This document shows positions 9,301 to 17,417 of a DNA stretch of 42,515 nucleotides, one piece after another. The position numbers and the translations under genes were made by a program. Position 1 is the first letter of the stretch. Every line of letters begins with the position of its first letter. The stretch is taken from positions 1 through 42,515 of the forward strand of contig JAHBAM020000105.1 in the NCBI GenBank assembly GCA_018500125.2, in the 5' to 3' direction. The notes under the pieces are model-generated. The model saw nothing but the letters and a program-made list of their open reading frames with translations, did not search any database and had not been told where the DNA came from. The DNA is from Roseobacter sp. (GTDB lineage: Bacteria > Pseudomonadota > Alphaproteobacteria > Rhodobacterales > Rhodobacteraceae).

Positions 9301-9420
9301 TTTCTTTCTAAAAATATCCCGGGGGTGAGGCGAAGCCGAGGGGGCTGGCCCCCTCACCGCGCGCGTCACCGCGCGCGTCACCGCGCGCGGGTCGGATCGG
9401 CGAAGCTGATCCGAAGCTGG
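9301..9420 (-). repeat. Dispersed composite hairpin repeat, copy B
   Basis: Inverted relative to copy A. It starts with AAAAATATCCCGGGGG, has the core GAGGGGGCTGGCCCCCTC at 9338-9355, then three perfect tandem units of a 12-mer, and ends with a hairpin CGGATC-N9-GATCCG (9393-9413). That hairpin takes the place of the ATTTTCGC hairpin of copies A and D. It occupies almost the whole gap between cobS and cobT. Confidence 0.8.
9354..9389. repeat. Three perfect tandem copies of TCACCGCGCGCG
   Basis: Units run 9354-9365, 9366-9377 and 9378-9389 with no mismatch. The array sits inside repeat copy B and is absent from copies A, C and D, so it is a local expansion and a likely length-variable site. 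Confidence 0.9.
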
Positions 9421-9422
9421 CC

Positions 9423-10409
9423 TCATCCCAAGCTCACACTTGCGGCTGATTCCGGCAGTTCCTCGTCAAACAGGCGCTGGTAGAATTCGGCCACGGTCTG
9501 GCGTTCGAGCTCGTCGCATTTGTTGAGGAAGGTCAGGCGGAAGGCATAGCCGACATTGCGGAAAATCTCGGCGTTTTGCGCCCAGGCAATAACGGTGCGC
9601 GGCGACATCACGGTCGAAAGGTCGCCGTTCATGAAGGCCGTGCGGGTGAGATCGGCGACTTGCACCATGTGCCGGACAGTCTTGCGGCCGGCCTCTGTGT
9701 TGTAATGCGGGTTTTTCGCCAGAATGATCTGGGTTTCGGCGTCAATCGAGAGGTAGTTGAGCGTTGACACAAGCGACCAGCGGTCCATCTGGCCCTGGTT
9801 GATCTGTTGTGTGCCGTGGTAGAGGCCCGTGGTGTCTCCAAGGCCAACCGTGTTGGCGGTCGCAAACAGGCGGAAATAGGGGTTTGGCGTGATGACTTCG
9901 TTCTGGTCAAGCAGGGTGAGTTTGCCGTCCACTTCCAGCACGCGCTGGATCACAAACATCACATCGGCGCGGCCTGCGTCATATTCGTCAAAGACGATTG
10001 CGGTCGGGTTGCGCAGCGCCCAGGGCAGGATGCCTTCCTGAAATTCGGTGACTTGCTTGCCGTCGCGCAGCTTGATGGCGTCTTTGCCGATCAGGTCGAT
10101 GCGCGAGATGTGGCTGTCAAGATTGACGCGCACACAGGGCCAGTTGAGCTGGCTGGCGACCTGTTCGATATGGGTCGATTTGCCGGTGCCGTGATAGCCC
10201 TGAATCATCACCCGGCGGTTGTGGGAGAAGCCTGCGAGGATGGCCAGAGTTGTATCCGGGTCAAATTTGTAGGTGCTGTCCATGTCAGGCACGCGCGCGC
10301 TGCGCTCGGCGAAGGCGGGCACAGTCATATCGGTGTCGATGCCGAAGACATCACGCACAGAAATTTTCTCGGTGGGTTTTGCGTTGATGTCGATCATACC
10401 GTCCGCCAT
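9423..10409 (-). CDS. cobS: Cobaltochelatase subunit CobS
   Basis: CobS is the AAA+ ATPase subunit that pairs with CobT and drives CobN-dependent cobalt insertion in aerobic cobalamin synthesis. The 328-residue product is normal length. Walker A is GTGKST with Lys77, Walker B is IVFDEYDAG, and the conserved start contains DVFGID. A ribosome site AAGGAA lies about 8 bases before ATG 10409. It precedes cobT in the same direction with a 140-base repeat-filled gap, so the two may be co-transcribed. A palindrome lies 24-52 bases upstream of the start codon. Identification is secure. Confidence 0.96.
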   Translation of the reverse strand: MADGMIDINAKPTEKISVRDVFGIDTDMTVPAFAERSARVPDMDSTYKFDPDTTLAILAGFSHNRRVMIQGYHGTGKSTHIEQVASQLNWPCVRVNLDSHISRIDLIGKDAIKLRDGKQVTEFQEGILPWALRNPTAIVFDEYDAGRADVMFVIQRVLEVDGKLTLLDQNEVITPNPYFRLFATANTVGLGDTTGLYHGTQQINQGQMDRWSLVSTLNYLSIDAETQIILAKNPHYNTEAGRKTVRHMVQVADLTRTAFMNGDLSTVMSPRTVIAWAQNAEIFRNVGYAFRLTFLNKCDELERQTVAEFYQRLFDEELPESAASVSLG

Positions 10410-10432
10410 AGCCGGATTCCTTCATATCTCGA

Positions 10433-10461
10433 AAATTGTTACAGTTGTGGTGCAACAATTT
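10433..10461. promoter_or_regulatory. Inverted repeat upstream of cobS
   Basis: AAATTGTT (10433-10440) and AACAATTT (10454-10461) form an 8-bp perfect inverted repeat around a 13-base spacer. CGA/TCG flanks extend it with a one-base bulge. It lies 24-52 bases upstream of the cobS start and is AT-rich against the GC-rich surroundings. It could be an operator or part of a promoter; no consensus was recognised. Confidence 0.35.
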
Positions 10462-10631
10462 CGGGGCAAGGGCAAGGCCAAGCCCGCAGATAGGCGCGCG
10501 CGGGGCAAAATTGAACTGGCGGGCTTGTGTGCGTGCTGTGTTACGGTGAGGTCACGCGAAGGTGCGCAGGCTTGAGCTGCGCAGCTTGCGCGCCTGCGCT
10601 AGACTTGCACAGACCGGATAGGGAGCATGAT

Positions 10632-11099
10632 ATGAAAAGACGGGTGTTTATCTTCACAGCCTTTGGCGCGGCGGCGGGTCTGACGTTTGGGCGGGGCGCA
10701 GGGGCGCAGCCGTTTGAGGTGATGCGCAGCGATGCCGCCTGGCGGGCCATGCTCTCGCCCCTGCAATATAGGGTGATGCGTCAGGAGGGCACCGAGCCGG
10801 CGGGGTCTTCACCGCTGGACAAGCTCTATGAGGCAGGGATGTATCACTGCCGCGGTTGTGATCTGGCCGTCTATAGCTCGGAGCATAAATACGACAGCGG
10901 CACCGGCTGGCCGAGCTTTTATCAGGCGCAGAACAAGGCGATCGAAACCAAAACAGATTACAAGTTGATCTATCCGCGCACCGAGTGTCATTGCCGTCGC
11001 TGCGGCAGCCATTTTGGCCATATCTTCAACGACGGGCCAAAGCCCACGGGCAAGCGGCATTGTCTCAACGGGGTGAGTCTGGTGTTCAAGCCGGCCTGA
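10632..11099 (+). CDS. msrB: Exported peptide-methionine (R)-S-oxide reductase MsrB
   Basis: MsrB reduces the R-sulfoxide of methionine in proteins. The 155-residue product starts with KRR followed by a hydrophobic stretch and ends its leader at about residue 26 (GAGAQ), so export through Sec or Tat to the periplasm is likely. Zinc cysteine pairs are Cys73/Cys76 and Cys121/Cys124, with an extra Cys119. The motif GHIFNDGPKPTG precedes the catalytic cysteine Cys144 in RHCLNG, where many homologues read RYCINS. ATG 10632 was chosen because it begins the leader and follows AGGGAGC; the longer frame from 10527 lacks support. No msrA is adjacent. Confidence 0.93.
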   Translation: MKRRVFIFTAFGAAAGLTFGRGAGAQPFEVMRSDAAWRAMLSPLQYRVMRQEGTEPAGSSPLDKLYEAGMYHCRGCDLAVYSSEHKYDSGTGWPSFYQAQNKAIETKTDYKLIYPRTECHCRRCGSHFGHIFNDGPKPTGKRHCLNGVSLVFKPA

Positions 11100-11123
11100 G
11101 CGGGGGCCGCCCTGTGGGCCGCG

Positions 11124-11747
11124 TCATTTGAAGTTGCGGCTCACGTTGATTTGATCCCAGGCCCAGACGACTTCTTGCAACTGCTCTTCTTGCGAGCGGT
11201 CGCCGCCGTTCATGTCGGGGTGCAGCACCTTGATGAGCTTTTTGTAGGTCTTGCGAATCTCGGCTTTGGACCAATGGTCCTTGGCTTCCAAAATCTCGAT
11301 GGCGCGGCGCTCGGTCGGGGGCAGACGGCGCGATCCGCCGCCGCCTTTGCCGGGGTTTTTTGTTGCGTTGGCGCCAAGGACCTGATGGGGGTCTTCGATG
11401 CCAAGGCGCGCCCATGCGCGCGCTTCCGGATCGCCTATGGGCTTGGTTTCGCGCTCCCAGACCTTGTCTTTGGACATCTGGGCGTTCATCTCGGCTTCTG
11501 TCGTGCCGTCAAAGAAGTTCCACTTCAGATTATACTCGCGAATGTGCTCTTTGCAGAACCACAGATATTCGTCGAGCACATCGGGCGCGCGGGGCGCGCG
11601 GAACTTGCCGGCCTCTTCGCAGCCTGCGTGTTCGCACTGGCGCGTTGATGTTTCGGAGGCGCCAGACATTCCACGGCGACCGCGCGGGTTTTTCTTTTTG
11701 GCGGATGACACAGACATATCAAAACCGAAAGGATCTGCTTTGGGCAT
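11124..11747 (-). CDS. J-domain protein with an N-terminal Cys/His cluster
   Basis: A 207-residue cytoplasmic co-chaperone-like protein. The J domain is at the C terminus (about 130-205), with KTYKKLIKVLHPDMNGG carrying the HPD tripeptide that stimulates DnaK, and a final helix EVVWAWDQI. The N-terminal third has RQCEHAGCEEAG and YLWFCKEHI, a C-x4-C...C-x2-H set that could bind zinc. There is no G/F region or DnaJ-type zinc domain, so it is not DnaJ itself. Start ATG follows an AGAGAG tract. It is divergent from bolA with 75 bases between. The client is unknown. Confidence 0.85.
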   Translation of the reverse strand: MPKADPFGFDMSVSSAKKKNPRGRRGMSGASETSTRQCEHAGCEEAGKFRAPRAPDVLDEYLWFCKEHIREYNLKWNFFDGTTEAEMNAQMSKDKVWERETKPIGDPEARAWARLGIEDPHQVLGANATKNPGKGGGGSRRLPPTERRAIEILEAKDHWSKAEIRKTYKKLIKVLHPDMNGGDRSQEEQLQEVVWAWDQINVSRNFK

Positions 11748-11822
11748 GGGAACTCTCTTTTCGCGACTGGCTTAGCACTCTAGTGTGTTTGAAACTGGGG
11801 GAAAGAGGAAAGAGCGTAAAAA

Positions 11823-12074
11823 ATGAATATGGAAGCAAAAATTCGCGCGGCGCTTGTGGCAGCGTTTGAGGCGACGGCGCTTGAGGTGATCAATGAATCC
11901 CATCAGCACAGCGGCCATGCCGGCGATGATGGCTCAGGCGAGAGCCACTTTCGGGTGCGTATGACGGCGGCGGGATTTGACGCGATGAGCCGTGTGGCGC
12001 GCCACCGTGCCGTTCATGCGGCTCTGGGGCCGCTCAACGAGCAGATTCACGCTTTGGCGTTGGAGCTGTCCTGA
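11823..12074 (+). CDS. bolA: BolA family protein
   Basis: An 83-residue BolA-fold protein. Members partner with monothiol glutaredoxins in Fe-S and iron handling and can affect transcription. Family features seen are the opening EAKIRAALVAAFEATALEVINES, the histidine/glycine loop HQHSGHAGDDG, SHFRVRM, and the RHRAVHAAL helix with its conserved histidine. It is slightly shorter than E. coli BolA. Its last 28 bases overlap the end of the convergent DUF4177 gene. Which BolA subtype it is cannot be decided. Confidence 0.88.
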   Translation: MNMEAKIRAALVAAFEATALEVINESHQHSGHAGDDGSGESHFRVRMTAAGFDAMSRVARHRAVHAALGPLNEQIHALALELS

Positions 12075-12430
12075 TCGGTCTCTGGCGCCCCGCTCAGGGA
12101 CGTCGCGGGACGGCTTGTGAGCAGCGGCTCAGGCTTTGGCGCAAGCTTTGCCTCGCTGCGCGGGGCAGGGTTTGCGGCCGGGGTCTGGGCATCCTCTGCG
12201 GCTTGAAGTGCTTTGCGAAACACGAGCACCGAGCGATAGACCGTCGTGCGTGCGCGAAAGCCCGAGCGTTCTTCGCTGGGCAAGGTTTCGGCGCGCAGGA
12301 AGGCCCAGCCGGCTTTGGCCTCTGTGTTGATCAGCTCTTGCAGGGAATGCGCGAAACGGTCCTCGTTTGATTTGAGGCCCTTGGCTTTCAGGCCTTTGCG
12401 GGGGGCGGGGATAACTTTGTATTCGTGCAT
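12047..12430 (-). CDS. DUF4177 domain protein
   Basis: A 127-residue protein. The first about 80 residues (MHEYKVIPAP..., LQELINTEAKAGW, VYRSVLVFRK) fit the small DUF4177 module, of unknown function. The remaining part is a low-complexity Ala/Pro/Lys tail that looks disordered. The gene converges with bolA and overlaps it by 28 bases, the overlap lying in the disordered tail. No operon partner is apparent. Confidence 0.75.
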   Translation of the reverse strand: MHEYKVIPAPRKGLKAKGLKSNEDRFAHSLQELINTEAKAGWAFLRAETLPSEERSGFRARTTVYRSVLVFRKALQAAEDAQTPAANPAPRSEAKLAPKPEPLLTSRPATSLSGAPETDQDSSNAKA

Positions 12431-12506
12431 TCTGGTCTCTTTTGCGGCTCATGTCGCGCCAAGGGCCGAGGGCGGCGGCGCGGCAGTTTCTAACGATCGG
12501 TGCCTG

Positions 12507-12998
12507 TCAGGCTTTGTGGCGGATGCCCATCGGGCGTCCGACAAAGCCCGGCACGGGGAGGGTTGCGTGCGCGGCGCGCATGGTTTGAAAGGTTTGCAGG
12601 ATATCCGCCGGCATAGGGGCGACCTTTGGGCCTGACTGGTCGATGTGCAGGCACATTCCCTCGCCGCCCGCAGAGACCCATCCGTCCTGATGGATCAGCT
12701 CTTGGCAGAAGTGGATAGACTTATCATTCATATCAAGCACTTGGAAGGTTGCGCGCAGGGTGTCGCCCTGATGGACCTCGCGCATATAGTGCATATGATA
12801 TTCGGCGGAATAGGTTGTGTGGCCTGTGCGGGCGAGGTAATCGCCGCCAAAGCCGATCTCTTGCCACAGCGCATCCACGCCCAAATCCATGAGCACATTA
12901 TAATAGGCCATGTTGAGGTGACCGTTGAAGTCGATCCACTCGGGGCGCACGACCATCGGCTCGGAGAGAAAGGGCTGTGAGAGAAAGGGCTGTGTCAT
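12507..12998 (-). CDS. Hot-dog fold acyl-CoA thioesterase-like protein
   Basis: A 163-residue single hot-dog domain protein of the YbgC/4-hydroxybenzoyl-CoA thioesterase type. The segment VRPEWIDFNGHLNMAYYNVLMD has the Asp-x-x-Gly-His-x-x catalytic pattern, followed by the hydrophobic helix GVDALWQEIG and HYMREVHQGD. It would hydrolyse an acyl-CoA; the substrate is unknown. It starts 8 bases after the gatB stop, suggesting co-transcription. A tandem 15-base duplication encodes the repeated QPFLS at residues 3-12, so either ATG 12998 or the internal Met15 could be the native start. Confidence 0.8.
   Translation of the reverse strand: MTQPFLSQPFLSEPMVVRPEWIDFNGHLNMAYYNVLMDLGVDALWQEIGFGGDYLARTGHTTYSAEYHMHYMREVHQGDTLRATFQVLDMNDKSIHFCQELIHQDGWVSAGGEGMCLHIDQSGPKVAPMPADILQTFQTMRAAHATLPVPGFVGRPMGIRHKA
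12964..12993. repeat. Perfect tandem duplication of a 15-mer within the thioesterase N terminus
   Basis: GAGAGAAAGGGCTGT occurs at 12964-12978 and again at 12979-12993. It keeps the frame and doubles a QPFLS peptide ahead of the conserved domain. It appears to be a recent in-frame duplication. Confidence 0.9.
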
Positions 12999-13006
12999 CC
13001 TGTTTT

Positions 13007-14521
13007 TCAGCCGCCGAGTTTGGTCTGAACCAGATCATTCACGGCCTTCGGATTGGCTTTGCCGCCTGTGGCTTTCATGACCTGACCGACAAACCAGCCG
13101 GCGAGCTTCGGGTTTTCGCGCGCTTTTTCGACCTGTGCGGGATTGGCGGCGATGATCTCGTCGAGGGCGGTTTCGATTGCGCCTGTGTCGGTGACTTGCT
13201 TCATCCCGCGTGACTCGACGATCTGGGCAGGCTCGCCGCCTTCGGTGTAGACAATCTCAAACAGGTCTTTGGCAATCTTGCCCGATATTGTATCGGCTGC
13301 GATCAGGTCGATGATCCCGCCGAGCTGGGCCGGTGAGACGGGGCTTTCGCTGATGTCTTTGTCGCCATCTTTTTTGAGGCGGCCAAAGAGTTCGTTGATG
13401 ACCCAGTTTGCGGCGGTCTTGCCGTCGCGGCCTGCGGCGACCTCTTCAAAGTAGGTTGCGTTCTGGTTCTCGGCTGTGAGCACCGAGGCGTCATATTCTG
13501 TCAAACCGTAGTCTGACATGAAGCGCGCGCGTTTTGCGTCGGGCAGCTCGGGCAGGGAGGCGGCGATTTCATCGACCCAGGATTGCTCGATTTCAAGGGG
13601 CATCAAGTCGGGGTCGGGGAAATAGCGGTAATCATGCGCCTCTTCTTTGGAGCGCATAGAGCGGGTTTCGCCTTTGTCCGGATCGTAAAGGCGGGTTTCT
13701 TGTATGACTTCGCCGCCGTCTTCCAGAATTTTGATCTGGCGGCGGGCTTCATAGTCGATGGCCTGCTGGATAAAGCGCATCGAGTTCATATTCTTGATTT
13801 CGCAGCGCGTGCCGAGGTGGCTGAAGTCTTGCGTTGCCATATATTTTTCGTGCTGCCCGGCGCGACAGACCGAGACATTGACGTCGGCGCGCAGATTGCC
13901 GTTTTGCATATTGCCATCACAGGTGCCCAGATAGCGCAGGATCTGGCGCAGCTTGACAACATAGGCCGCGGCCTCTTCGGGGCTGCGAATATCGGGGCGC
14001 GAGACGATTTCCATCAGTGCAACGCCTGTGCGGTTGAGATCGACAAAGGACATATTCGGGTCCATGTCGTGGATCGATTTGCCAGCGTCCTGCTCGAGGT
14101 GAATGCGCTCCACGCGCACAAGGCGCGCCACGCCGGGGGCCATATCGACAAGGATTTCGCCTTCGCCGACAATCGGCTCGTAAAGCTGGCTGATCTGGTA
14201 GCCCTGCGGCAAATCAGGGTAGAAATAGTTTTTGCGGTCAAAGGCGGACTTGAGGTGAATTTGGGCCTTGAGGCCAAGGCCCGTGCGCACGGCCTGCGCG
14301 ACGCAGAACTCGTTGATCACAGGCAGCATACCGGGCATCGCGGCGTCGACAAAGGCCACATTGGCGTTTGGCTCGGCTCCAAAGAGGGTTGAGGCGCCAG
14401 AAAACAGCTTGGCCTTGGAGCTGACCTGCGCATGGACTTCCATGCCGATCACAAGTTCCCAGTCATATTTCGCCCCCGCGATCACTTTGGGTTGCGGTGT
14501 TTCATAGGCCAGATCTAGCAT
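13007..14521 (-). CDS. gatB: Asp/Glu-tRNA(Asn/Gln) amidotransferase subunit B
   Basis: GatB is the kinase/tRNA-binding subunit of GatCAB, which amidates misacylated Glu-tRNA(Gln) and Asp-tRNA(Asn). The 504-residue product is full length. Motifs seen are [60 protein letters not shown] and [11 protein letters not shown]. The C-terminal YqeY-like tail covers about 360-500. gatA and gatC are not adjacent, which is common in this group. The thioesterase gene follows 8 bases downstream. Identification is secure. Confidence 0.97.
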   Translation of the reverse strand: MLDLAYETPQPKVIAGAKYDWELVIGMEVHAQVSSKAKLFSGASTLFGAEPNANVAFVDAAMPGMLPVINEFCVAQAVRTGLGLKAQIHLKSAFDRKNYFYPDLPQGYQISQLYEPIVGEGEILVDMAPGVARLVRVERIHLEQDAGKSIHDMDPNMSFVDLNRTGVALMEIVSRPDIRSPEEAAAYVVKLRQILRYLGTCDGNMQNGNLRADVNVSVCRAGQHEKYMATQDFSHLGTRCEIKNMNSMRFIQQAIDYEARRQIKILEDGGEVIQETRLYDPDKGETRSMRSKEEAHDYRYFPDPDLMPLEIEQSWVDEIAASLPELPDAKRARFMSDYGLTEYDASVLTAENQNATYFEEVAAGRDGKTAANWVINELFGRLKKDGDKDISESPVSPAQLGGIIDLIAADTISGKIAKDLFEIVYTEGGEPAQIVESRGMKQVTDTGAIETALDEIIAANPAQVEKARENPKLAGWFVGQVMKATGGKANPKAVNDLVQTKLGG

Positions 14522-14619
14522 TGCCTCGTCCTTTTATGCGTCTCATGCAAAGTCGAGGTCGGTTCTAGGGCAGGCTTAGGGGCGGGGCAAGGGGGAGTTG
14601 GCGCGCAGTGAGCGGGGAG

Positions 14620-15921
14620 TTAGCCTTGGGGGTAGAGTGTCAGGCCGCCGTGGCCGAACTCGAGGATCTTGCCGCTGCTGATATCGCTCTTGAAATGACT
14701 GGCGATGGCGTTGAGCGCGGTGTCGCGGCCCTTGCGCAAGAGGGCGCTGCGCGGCGGCAGATAGGTCCCCGGTGCCGGACCAAGCTCGGCTTCGGCCCAG
14801 AGCAGCGGGTGCAGCTCGTGGAGGTTTTCGCGCAGGATGTGATCAAACATCGAATGGATGTTTTTGCGCACTTTGCGCACCACATCGGGCGCTTCGACAG
14901 GGGTGCGGGCCGGTGACATTGTGATGCCGGTGTAGGCGGCCAGAAGATTGGCAATATGTTGATCGGGCTGAAGGTAGAGAATGTCGCGCAGACCATCGAG
15001 GAAAAAATTGACATCCAAGCTGCGCGCGGCGCCCTGATCGACCCGGAGGGCGTCAAGAAAGACCCATGTATAGCCCCCATTTCCCCAGATGTGATGGGAG
15101 CGGGCGGCGGTGCGGCGGGCCTCAAGCTCGAGCGCTTCGTAAGAGCCAAACCAGCGTGGCAAGAGAAAGTTGCCAAGGCTGCGCATCGGCGCCGTGTTGA
15201 CCGGGTTGAGATCAATCAGCCGTTCATAGGCGTCCGCTATGTGCATGGCGGGCTTGGGCTTGGCAACGACAAGGCCGCATTGGGCCGCGGCCAGAAGGGG
15301 AGAGGCGAGGGCGGTGCGCGAAAAACTGTCCAAGATATCGGTGGCGCGTTGGAAATGGGCCTCAAACAGGGCGAGATTGCGCGGAGGGATTTCATGCGAC
15401 CAATTCGAGCCGCGCCAAGCCCAGCCGATATCCATATGGGTCTGTGCCACAATATCGGCGATGGCATAATCTTCGGGGAATTCGAACAAGACATCTTCGA
15501 GCGCCTCTATGCCGGCAAGGCCCGGTGTGAGACCATCGGCAATGGCGTGTTCTGTCGCCAGAACCACATCTGTTCGAGCGCCCAGACTGAGAAGGTCGGC
15601 ATGGGGCATTCCGCAATGGGTTGCGGTTTTGCGATTGTCCGCAGAGCGGATCAGGCGGCTCAGCTCCTCCCAACGCTCCTGACGCGCCAGAAACTGGCCA
15701 CGGTCCTGAATTCGTTCCCGGCAGCTTTCTTCCGGGGGTTCGTTGGCTGTGGGAATCACGAGCTGTTCATGGAGGCGGCTGCTCGGGGGGCGCGGGGCAG
15801 TCTCGCGCGGTGTGTCCTCACCGACAGAACGCTTGGCCAAGGGGAAGCGCACCAGGGGGAGCCGGCCAAGGCTTTGACGGGCCTGCGCGGCAAATTCCGG
15901 AAAGTGAGACAAGAGTGCCAT
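14620..15921 (-). CDS. Conserved-looking protein of unknown function (433 residues)
   Basis: I do not recognise the family. The first about 80 residues are basic and Pro/Ser-rich and look disordered. From about 95 the chain is helical and aromatic-rich, with MDIGWAWRGS, EAHFQRATDILDSFS, IADAYERLIDLNPVN and HHIWGNGGYTW. The AYERLIDLNP stretch suggests a TPR-like helical repeat. No signal peptide or membrane segment is seen. The start ATG 15921 has AAAGGA about 9 bases upstream, and codon use matches the neighbours, so it is a real gene. It lies upstream of gatB in the same direction with a 98-base gap. Confidence 0.7.
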   Translation of the reverse strand: MALLSHFPEFAAQARQSLGRLPLVRFPLAKRSVGEDTPRETAPRPPSSRLHEQLVIPTANEPPEESCRERIQDRGQFLARQERWEELSRLIRSADNRKTATHCGMPHADLLSLGARTDVVLATEHAIADGLTPGLAGIEALEDVLFEFPEDYAIADIVAQTHMDIGWAWRGSNWSHEIPPRNLALFEAHFQRATDILDSFSRTALASPLLAAAQCGLVVAKPKPAMHIADAYERLIDLNPVNTAPMRSLGNFLLPRWFGSYEALELEARRTAARSHHIWGNGGYTWVFLDALRVDQGAARSLDVNFFLDGLRDILYLQPDQHIANLLAAYTGITMSPARTPVEAPDVVRKVRKNIHSMFDHILRENLHELHPLLWAEAELGPAPGTYLPPRSALLRKGRDTALNAIASHFKSDISSGKILEFGHGGLTLYPQG

Positions 15922-16104
15922 ATGTGATTCGTCCTTTATCAGCCTTCTTTGTCATCGGCCAATCGGGCCAAAACAGGGCAATTACGGGTTTGATTTTGGG
16001 AAAAGGCGGTATGATTTGGTGGACTGTGCCGTGAGACGAAACAATCATGGCTGTGAGCGTGAAAAGATTGCCAAACCCGCTGCAATCGTCCTATTTGTTC
16101 GGGG

Positions 16105-16971
16105 ATGGTTGTTTCTGTTCGTCATATTGTTTTGGGGGCTGTTTTTCTCTCGGTCGTGAGCCATAGCACAGCTCAGGCCAGTGACTCTGTCCTGACCGGA
16201 GACGAGGCGGCGGCGGCTGGCAGCGCAGCGCAAGAGCCGCTTGTCGCCGCGCCGTTTCTTGGGACGGACGCGCCCCGCGCGCCCGATCCAGCGCTTGCCA
16301 AGATACGCCCCAAGGCGCGCACAACCTCGTATCGCACCGCCCGCGATGCGCGGCTGGCCCAGATCAGGCCTAAAAGCAGGCCCTATGAATTTGCTTTGCC
16401 TCACACGCGTTGGGAGCATCGGCCGGGCCATAAAGACTGGACTGCGGCGGCGATGAAGGCGGTGCTGTCACATGGGGCGCCTTTGACGCAGACTGTGCCC
16501 GATGACTATCGCGACTGGTGCCCGGCCTATAAGGAGAATGACGCGTTGCGGCGGGCGATGTTCTGGGTTGGCTTTATGTCGGCTTTGGCAAAACACGAGA
16601 GCACCTATCGTGCCGATGCGGTGGGCGGCGGGGGGCTTTGGTATGGGCTGCTCCAGATATTGCCCTCTACGGCGCGGCTTTATAACTGTCAGGCCAAGAC
16701 CGGCGAGGCGCTCAAGGACGGTGGCCTCAATCTGAGCTGTGCCACGCGGATTATGAGCAAGACGGTTGCGCGCGACCAGATCATTCACGGGTTTTTCCCC
16801 GAGACCTCGCGCAAATATCAGGGTGTGACGCAAGATTGGGGGCCGATGCATTCTTCTGCCAAGCGTGCGGAAATGGCGGCTTGGACGCGCAGGCAGGCCT
16901 ATTGTGTCTCTCGCAAGAGTTTGCGCCCGAAAGCACGCCCGAACGGTGTTTTGGCACAGAAAGACGGCTGA
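16105..16971 (+). CDS. Secreted lytic transglycosylase-like (SLT) protein
   Basis: A 288-residue protein with an N-terminal signal peptide (VVSVRHIVLGAVFLSVVS, cleavage near residue 25 at AQA). A Pro/Arg-rich spacer follows, with two similar units AKIRPKART and AQIRPKSRP. The SLT-type domain begins at about 155. Glu165 in ALAKHESTY matches the catalytic glutamate, and GGGLWYGLLQILPSTA matches the substrate-cleft motif. Four cysteines could form disulfides in the periplasm. It likely cleaves peptidoglycan glycan strands. No clear ribosome site precedes ATG 16105. Confidence 0.78.
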   Translation: MVVSVRHIVLGAVFLSVVSHSTAQASDSVLTGDEAAAAGSAAQEPLVAAPFLGTDAPRAPDPALAKIRPKARTTSYRTARDARLAQIRPKSRPYEFALPHTRWEHRPGHKDWTAAAMKAVLSHGAPLTQTVPDDYRDWCPAYKENDALRRAMFWVGFMSALAKHESTYRADAVGGGGLWYGLLQILPSTARLYNCQAKTGEALKDGGLNLSCATRIMSKTVARDQIIHGFFPETSRKYQGVTQDWGPMHSSAKRAEMAAWTRRQAYCVSRKSLRPKARPNGVLAQKDG

Positions 16972-16984
16972 TCAGCCGGCCCGA

Positions 16985-17413
16985 TCAGCCGATCAGCGAA
17001 AAATGATGCCGCTCGGTCTGAATGCCGAGGGTGCGAAAGGCGTCTTCGAGGGCTGCGTGGGGCGGTGTGCAGGCATGAGGCAAGCGCAGCTTGCGATTGT
17101 CTTTCAAGTAGAGCGTGACCTTGACGGAGAGATCAAGGCGGGTGTCAAACCGCGCCCGCAGGATCAGCCCGAGGGGCATTTCATCGGCCAGCCGCGGCGT
17201 GCTCCAGCGCATATGGCTGTCGGTCAGCTCAAAGGTGCTGACGGGGTTTTTCACCGCCTCCCAAAGCGCGGGAAGCGTGAAAAGCGAAAGAAAAACAGCG
17301 ATATACAGATTGAGATCAATCAGCCAGACAAGCGCTAGAACGGTCGCATAGATGCCGGCCAGCGTGATCAGCGCAGCGCGGGAGCGGCCATTGCTTTGAT
17401 ACACAATTGCCAA
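16985..17413 (-). CDS. Small membrane protein, PH-like cytoplasmic part, coupled to pepN
   Basis: A 142-residue protein of unknown function. Two closely spaced hydrophobic segments (about 14-31 and 34-52) are followed by a soluble part beginning STFELTDSHMRW, which reads like the beta-rich PH-type domain of small bacterial membrane proteins. The start appears to be TTG at 17413, because GGAAGGG lies 8 bases upstream and overlaps the last codons of pepN. The gap to the pepN stop is 4 bases, so translation is probably coupled. An internal GTG is an alternative start. The family was not recognised. Confidence 0.65.
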   Translation of the reverse strand: MAIVYQSNGRSRAALITLAGIYATVLALVWLIDLNLYIAVFLSLFTLPALWEAVKNPVSTFELTDSHMRWSTPRLADEMPLGLILRARFDTRLDLSVKVTLYLKDNRKLRLPHACTPPHAALEDAFRTLGIQTERHHFSLIG

Positions 17414-17417
17414 GGGG

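Noticed and set aside
7405-10409. Cobalamin riboswitch near cobS/cobT
   Set aside because: I saw no B12-box-like sequence or long 5' leader upstream of cobS, only a short palindrome.
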